Assembly (NCBI RefSeq): GCF_954871325.1
Contig: NC_088775.1
Span: 20,437,561-20,501,560 of the forward strand
Reading direction: 5' to 3'
From: Gordionus sp. m RMFG-2023
Taxonomy: Eukaryota > Nematomorpha > Gordioida > Chordodea > Parachordodidae
DNA: 64,000 nucleotides
Shown here: piece by piece, positions 58,270 through 64,000 of the stretch
Layout of the letters: every line of letters begins with the position of its first letter
Numbering within the stretch: the stretch's first letter is position 1
The notes under the pieces: model-generated
Seen by the model: the letters and a program-made list of their open reading frames with translations, nothing else
The model's database searches: none
Told to the model about the DNA's origin: nothing
Translations under genes and position numbers: made by a program

Positions 58270-59115
58270 CTTTTGTAATCCATCATCTGATTCTGAAAAT
58301 TCTAAATCAGATGAATTAACATTACCATGGCCCAAATATGATAAATATTTTACAGTAACATCCTATATTGAAAAAACTAATTCAATACTTAGCGAATGTA
58401 AAATGTGCCCAAAAAGCATTATATCAGTTTTGAAATCTTCAAGTTCCAATTATTTTATTTTATATAATATAACTAAGTAATATAAAATTTGAAGAAAAAT
58501 GCATTTGGGCTAATTGACCCCAAATAACGATAGTTATTTTAAAATTAAAAAAATTAGTGTCTAAAATATGGTAAACCATTGATAGACACAGTACTATATG
58601 GGATTAATAAAAGTAAACCTATCACTATCAAATAAATTACATATATTTTTTTTAAGATTTGAACATGTATATATATGAAGATCAATATGTTCTTTCTACA
58701 ATTATACATCTAGTATTCAAGCTTCAATGGCTATGGATAAAACTTCTATAGAACAAATCTATAAAAAATACTTACATTATTAAAAAAAATGCATTGAAAA
58801 CCCTAGAAATGATAATGCAAGATCTGTTAATTTCAAGATATTCATTTATTTTGACGAGGAAGTGGAGGATGGATTAAAGGAGGATAAGTTATCTCAATTT
58901 TTTGTAGCAAAAAACAAAACAATAAATGTTTTAAATAATTCCCCACGTTCAAAGAGTTGTTTATTAAGTATAATATCGCAATCCCCTTATCTGACCCTGT
59001 AGAATGCGTTTTTAGTAGAGTTAATTACCGTATTAACTGCCAAGCGTTCCTGTTTATCAGATAAAAATTTTGAAAAACGATTGTTATTAAAAATTAATAA
59101 AAAAAAATTTTTATA
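58270..59115 (+). pseudogene. hAT transposase relic of the 23692-25045 family
   Basis: Collinear with 24020-24830: shared words AATCAGATGAATTA, CATCCTATATTGAA, GATCAATATGTTCTTTCT and ATTAACTGC. Near 58970-59090 the dimerisation region reads KYNIAIPLSDPVECVF and LTAKRSCLSDKNFEKRLLLK. The segment at about 58855-58920 keeps a coding-like stretch (EVEDGLKEDKLSQFFVAK) missing from the other copy. No palindromic ends are present here. Confidence 0.6.
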
Positions 59116-60540
59116 AATAAAAGTATCTTTTTATTCGCTCTATTATATTGTATTTATAATTATAGTATCAAAATAAAACTATATTATTTTTTAACATAGC
59201 TAATATATTATGTTAAAAAAATATAAGACATTTATTTATATTAACGCATTTGATCTTCATACTAATTTTTATTGGAATATTAAAAATTAAAATATAAATA
59301 TTATGTCAGAAATGCACCAAATAATCCTTTCAGGCATAATATAATAAATTGGAAATATTAAATTAATTTAATGCCAATATTATCTTTATTGAAAACCAAA
59401 ATATTAAGATTATATATATATTTAAACATTCTAATTTACTACACAAGTTATAAATTATTTACATTTGAAAGAAGAATTAAACTAATCTGGTATTTATTAT
59501 TTTTAAATTTTCCAATGATAAAATTTTATGTTTAAAGCTATAAAATTATGAATTTAAATTATTAAAAGTAAAACAAAATAAAGATGAAGGGTCAGCCAAT
59601 CCATGTTCTATTTAATTTTTAAATTGCCATGCCTCCTAGTAGGAGTGTATGAATAACATTTTATGGAGGCCAATCGATATTAAATTGATAAAACCATATA
59701 ATAAAAATCATTTATTAAATATATTATAATGAAATGGTCATTTATAGTTTATATTCATGAATCTAAAAGTATATAAAATATTTTTATTGATAAATCCCAT
59801 ATTTATATAATAAAATTAATCTATTTACATAATAACTATTAAACAAATATATTATGAAATTTAAAATAAATATTTTAATTAATAATTAAAATGGATTTGG
59901 ATTCTATTTATAAAAATAAATGGTTTTTTAGATATAACTTTAAAAATTATTTTCCAAAATCTTATCTCTATAAAATGTAATTATCTAAAAAAATTAAGAT
60001 GCCATTTTATAGGATCGAAAAATTTATAATATTGGCCAAATCGGTACTAGGTTTTAGATGAGAGATGTGGCTCCTCATCAGATTCAAATTTAAAAAATTT
60101 ACTAATGTTAAGAGCAAATAAATGATTACAAATATTTTTGATGCATCACTCTTTGATTTTAAATATATTGACTTAAAAAAGTATTTCAAGCATATTTTTT
60201 TTGCGCTTTTATTCAAATAAAATTTTAAAAACAAAAATTAAGTAATAGGGAAAAAACCGCCGGGGAAAAAACCCCATGGAAATAAATACCCCAGAAAAAA
60301 AAATTAAAAAAAAGGCAAATCGTTATTTTTTTAAAAAAATTTCTTGTCAATTTCTTGTCAATTTTTTTCTCAATTTATATTTTTCTTCCCATTTTGGCTT
60401 TAAGCTTATTTTTTTAGTATAACCTAGCAATAATTAATATTGATAAATAATTTTATAAGCGAATGCCACAATCATTAACAGCTATTAAACTCCAAAAAAA
60501 ACACAAAATATGAAAAAATATTCGAAGTAATAATGTCTAA
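59116..60540. other. A+T-rich stretch, nothing recognisable
   Basis: No domain, repeat array or RNA is supported. A short G+C patch AACCGCCGGGGAAAAAACCCC lies at about 60255-60275. Confidence 0.4.
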
Positions 60541-60554
60541 ATGTTAAGAACGAG

Positions 60555-61275
60555 ATTTATTTCCTGATCCATTATATATATACATTGATTTCGAAAAGTC
60601 TGCTATGAGCGCGGTATAAACCGTCATTGGTATGATTGTTAATATGTTAAATTATTTATATTTATTTTTTTCAATTAGAGGATCACATCATAATCAGAGG
60701 ATGCTTTTACCATTTGTGTCAAAGTACCCATAGAAAAATTCAAAAGCTAGGTCTGGAAAACCAATACAGAACCGATGAAGCCCTAAGCTTCTTTTGTGGC
60801 ATGATGGATGGCTTAGCATTTGTTCCTTTATGTGCTATGGGCAATGCAATAGAATTCCATAAATCGGTTATTCCGAGTAATGGTAAGGATATTCTTGAAT
60901 ATTTCGATAAAAATTACACCAATGGAGTATCAAGGGAGGTCACAAGAAGCAATTCTCAATCCTAGACACGTCGAATTGGGCCTCGATTTCCTCCAGAAAC
61001 TTGGAAGGTGAATGAGAGCACTCTATCCGACGAAGAACGCACGTCTAATCAATGCATAGGTTGGAATCATAGTTTTTCTAATCTGGTTGGGAATAAACAC
61101 CCATCAATATGGGTATTCATTAAAAAAATGAAATGCGAGGTGGCTGCCAATGATACCAAACTTGAACGATGGCGTTTAGGTAGTTGAACACCGAAAATAA
61201 AATCGCAGTTACAATACCCAGATTCGGCTAAAGAAACTTTGCGAGGAATACCGTGTTATCAATAAAATAAACAGA
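60555..61275 (+). pseudogene. MULE transposase fragment
   Basis: YIDFEKSAMSAV (about 60580-60615) matches the MULE motif around the second catalytic Asp. After a non-coding gap of about 60 bp, perhaps an intron, IEDHIIIRGCFYHLCQSTHR and KIQKLGLENQYRTDEALSFF follow (with the C...H pair), then GMMDGLAFVPLCAMGNAIEF, ILEYFDKNYTNGVSREV, and after a stop at 60963-60965 RFPPETWKVNESTLSDEERT, NLVGNKHPSIWVFIKKMKCE and LERWRLGS. A frame change near 60695 separates the first two parts. The N-terminal third and the ends of the element are missing. This class of MULE is widespread in insects and cnidarians. Confidence 0.75.
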
Positions 61276-61535
61276 TCTTATTGCAAATTTTGTCTACTTG
61301 ATATTGTATTTATTACTATAGAAAATAATTTTTACGAAAATAAGTAATACATGGGTTTTACTGGGATATTTTTTCCCAGTACCAATTTGAAAATCAACAT
61401 TTTTTATGGAGGGTATATGAGTAATCTTTAAGTAATGAAATGGAGCCTAAAAAAATTTATTATTAAATTATATTTTGATATATTTTTTTCTAAAATACTA
61501 ATGTTTATACCTTATTAAAGCCAAATAAAAATATA

Positions 61536-63489
61536 GGGTTCATTCCATGTCAAATGAGCAAAAAAATGAGATTTTCGGCCGACCCCCTTCGATTTTTTTA
61601 AATTTTGGTAATCAAAGAAAGGTTAATGTAGTTAAGAAATAGCCAAAATTTTTATATTTTGGAGATATTAGGGTTCAAAGTGGCAAAAATGACGTATTTT
61701 TACCAATATCTGCCTTCTTTCAATTAGGCATATCTTAAAAACTACATAATTGTAAATAACAAATTTAATATCAAAATTATGTACAGATTCTACTTTCAGA
61801 TAAAAAATTTTTTTTTTATTTTTTTCCAATTCTCGGTCATTTTATTTAATATACAAGGACTAAAAACGATTTTTTGGAAATAATACGACCTTCAATTTTT
61901 TTTAAAAATTTAGTAGACATTACTAAACTCTTTATATTTATAAAAAAATCGGTCTGGTACGCGGCCATCTTCATTCTCAAATACAATAAAAATGTTAAGA
62001 AAAGTATATAAATATTTTCCCGAAAGAGGGCGTCTTTGTATAAAATTATATATTAATCAGTTTTTAATGGTTTTGTTTGAACTATTTGATATAATTTAAA
62101 GGATTATTCATCTTGTAAGTGAAAAAAAACAACAAATGGGGCTTTATAGAAATTGTCTATCGATAAAAGAAATTCAATTTATTACTTTATAATTTATTAT
62201 AAAATTTTCTGCCCATATAACATAATATTTAATGAATATTAATAAAATATGACCAACCAAGTTTCGAGTTCTAGAATATAAGAAATTTTGTGCATTTCAT
62301 ATATGACGCCAAAAATAATATCAAAATTTTCGCTACTCAATTTTTTAAAATAATTTGATATTTTTAAAATATTACAAATATGAATTTATTATTATTATGA
62401 AATTATTATATATAAAATAAAAGTATTATCATCATAAAATAATCCAAAACAATATAAATATTGGATCGGATTTTCTAAAACCTTACTTGTAAATAACAAT
62501 AACAATAAATGAGTGTTTCAATCAATAAAATAAATTTATATGGGCAAATGTGATAATTGACCAGGGTCAACACATTTACGCGATCAAATAGAAATATCTT
62601 GTTCTATGGACATCAAATTTATAACATACAAATAATGGCTATCCGTAGTTAGAACCACTCTTGAAACAATAACCAATCCAGTAGATGAATTTACTAATGC
62701 AAATCGAATCTTTATTACCCCATTCTTTTATTTCAAAGTAACAATCGTTGTATTAAAACAATCTAAAATTGAACTTATACGAAGGCCAATATTTAATTTT
62801 ATTTGATTTTTCAGAAAACTATAGCTCTATACTTCAGGATGAAGTACAAAGTTATCATTGGAATAGGCTCAATCCACTGTTCATCCACCTTTTGTTATAT
62901 ATTATAAAGATAATTTTGCCAATATTTATGCCTAAATTATGTAATGATATCCGAATCATTGCAACACAATACAATAGCAGTACATTATTTCCAAAAAGGT
63001 AAATTTTTTAATTAATAAAATTTGTATGTCAAAATTTTTTTTTAATTTTTCCGATGGATCAGCTGCACAGTATAAAAATCGTAAAAAATTTACAATTTAC
63101 CATGATGAGATGGATTTAGGGTAGGGGCGGAATGACATTTTTCTGCTACAGCACACAGGAAAAGTGTTTGTAATGGGATTGGTGGCACTGTTAAAAGATT
63201 AACCTCTAGAGCTAGTTTACAAAGGCCTTACACAAAGCAAATAATCACATCATATGAATTGTACAAGTTCGCTAAAGAAAATATTTATGGCATATATTTT
63301 GAATATATGACCCAAAAAAATTATGATTCCAACTATTACTCAGGGAAAGATTTTCAAAAACTTGTTTATGATTTGGTGGTTAGCCTTTGTTTTAGGGAAA
63401 AATCAAAAGCGGTAAGAAATATATATAAAGTTTTTATACCCATATCCAGTCCTTCTAATTCCTTTACATTTCCAAGTATAGACGACACT
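61536..63489 (+). mobile_element. Sola-like transposon, copy 2, internally deleted and right-truncated
   Basis: Begins GGGTTCATTCCATG and follows the left inverted repeat of copy 1 for about 750 bp, including CGGCCGACCCCCTTCGAT and GGCGTCTTTG. At about 62540 the sequence jumps to the equivalent of copy 1 position 2847, so about 1.6 kb (N-terminal transposase) is deleted. It ends abruptly at about 63489 (copy 1 position about 3985) where a hAT-type end begins; the right inverted repeat is missing. Confidence 0.85.
62545..63488 (+). pseudogene. Sola-like transposase fragment, copy 2
   Basis: Matches copy 1 from about 2847 to 3985. Readable parts: LYEGQYLILFDFSENYSSIL (62775 on) and YKFAKENIYGIYFEYMTQKN (63262 on), plus the FSDGSAAQYKN region in between (about 63045-63080). 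The codon that is TAA at 3597 in copy 1 is AAA here. Multiple frame changes; about 190 bp of copy 1 sequence between FEYMTQ and WWLALVLG is reduced here. Confidence 0.8.
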
Positions 63490-64000
63490 AGAGATCTGCA
63501 AAGTTAGGCCAATTTTATTTAAAATAATCGGATTCAGGCCGGGCCTAATATTTTAAAAAAAATTCGGGTCTGGTCAGGTCAGACTTTGGATTTTTTTTAA
63601 AATATATCAATTTTATATTGAATTTTTTATGTAAAATAAAAATTTTTGATTTTATTTATTTATTGAAACTAAACGCCATATAACATATGTCTTTTATTTT
63701 GAGTAGTGTTGTTAAACGACTCATCCGAGGAAGTTATTTCTACATAGGTCAGGAATAATTTTATCAAAATCAAATATTGATATGATAATGGATGGGTATC
63801 AAATAAATATAGTTTTAACTACCTTTATATGATGTATATTAATTTGACCGGGAATAAAAAATAAATATGGTTACTCATATTTGTTCGTGAAAATTTTTTT
63901 TAGCATTGCACTTAATGGGCATGTCTGGATCTTAACATTTTATTTTTAACTTTGTACAATATTAAGAGAAAAATATCTGCTAGATTACCAAATTAAGTTT
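63489..64000. mobile_element. Partial hAT-type element at window edge
   Basis: TAGAGATCTGCAAAG followed by CAGGCCGGGCC and GGGTCTGGTCAGG blocks resembles the left end of the MITE at 36305-36661. It cuts off the Sola-like copy 2. The other end is not recognised within the window; a TAGTGTTGTTAAACG word at about 63704 looks like a second hAT-type terminus. The rest is A+T-rich and featureless. Confidence 0.4.

Noticed and set aside
60007-60234. 75-codon minus-strand frame
   Set aside because: A+T-rich low complexity (Lys/Phe/Leu) without domain or neighbours.

Overview
This is a roughly 75% A+T stretch of eukaryotic, almost certainly invertebrate animal, DNA that is dominated by transposable elements. 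The mix of families (Sola-like, several hAT families, piggyBac, MULE, an RTE-type LINE and Ty3-like LTR fossils) is common in arthropods and cnidarians. I cannot name the species. Two probable introns of 38 and 40 nt in a recognisable housekeeping gene fragment suggest a lineage with very short introns.

Layout. 0.1-5.0 kb: a Sola-like DNA transposon with terminal inverted repeats of about 750 bp and a 4-bp target duplication, sitting in a satellite-like repeat. 7.0-7.7 kb (minus): the N-terminal part of translation factor eIF2B subunit beta, the one confidently identified host gene. 7.9-8.5 kb: a gag-type zinc-knuckle relic. 9.4-9.8 kb: a non-autonomous hAT element with a perfect 8-bp duplication. 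10.4-12.65 kb: a LINE truncated at both ends. 12.65-15 kb: Ty3-like fossil and an isolated LTR. 15.4-16.8 kb: a minus-strand hAT relic. 17.2-23.7 kb: hAT copy 1 (TTF-type zinc finger family), itself invaded. 23.7-25.05 kb: a hAT with palindromic ends. 25.05-27.6 kb: LTR fossil and a GC-rich, reverse-transcriptase-bearing fossil. 27.6-32.9 kb: sparse DNA with two or three doubtful host exons and a 321-bp tandem duplication. 32.9-35.8 kb: a 41-bp minisatellite split by a 402-bp element with a 9-bp duplication and a tRNA-like core. 36.3-37.7 kb: hAT relics and a 17-bp repeat. 37.7-47.9 kb: hAT copy 2, bounded by a perfect 8-bp duplication and carrying a nested LTR fossil and a nested small hAT element. 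48.4-52.4 kb: another hAT with a second hAT inside it. 53.4 and 60.6 kb: MULE fragments. 54.7-55.2 kb (minus): a plausible two-exon proline-rich host gene. 56.0-58.2 kb: a piggyBac element with both ends. 58.3-59.1 kb: hAT relic. 61.5-63.5 kb: a second, deleted Sola-like copy cut by another hAT-type end.

The window is best read as a layered insertion history, and much of the relative order can be taken directly from nesting and target duplications. No operon-like gene system is present. I see no convincing undescribed multi-gene system. The most unusual items are the truncated but open eIF2B-beta with tiny introns, the tRNA-like element with a 9-bp duplication inside the minisatellite, the very long Sola-like inverted repeats, and reiterated short palindromes at the ends of several different hAT families.
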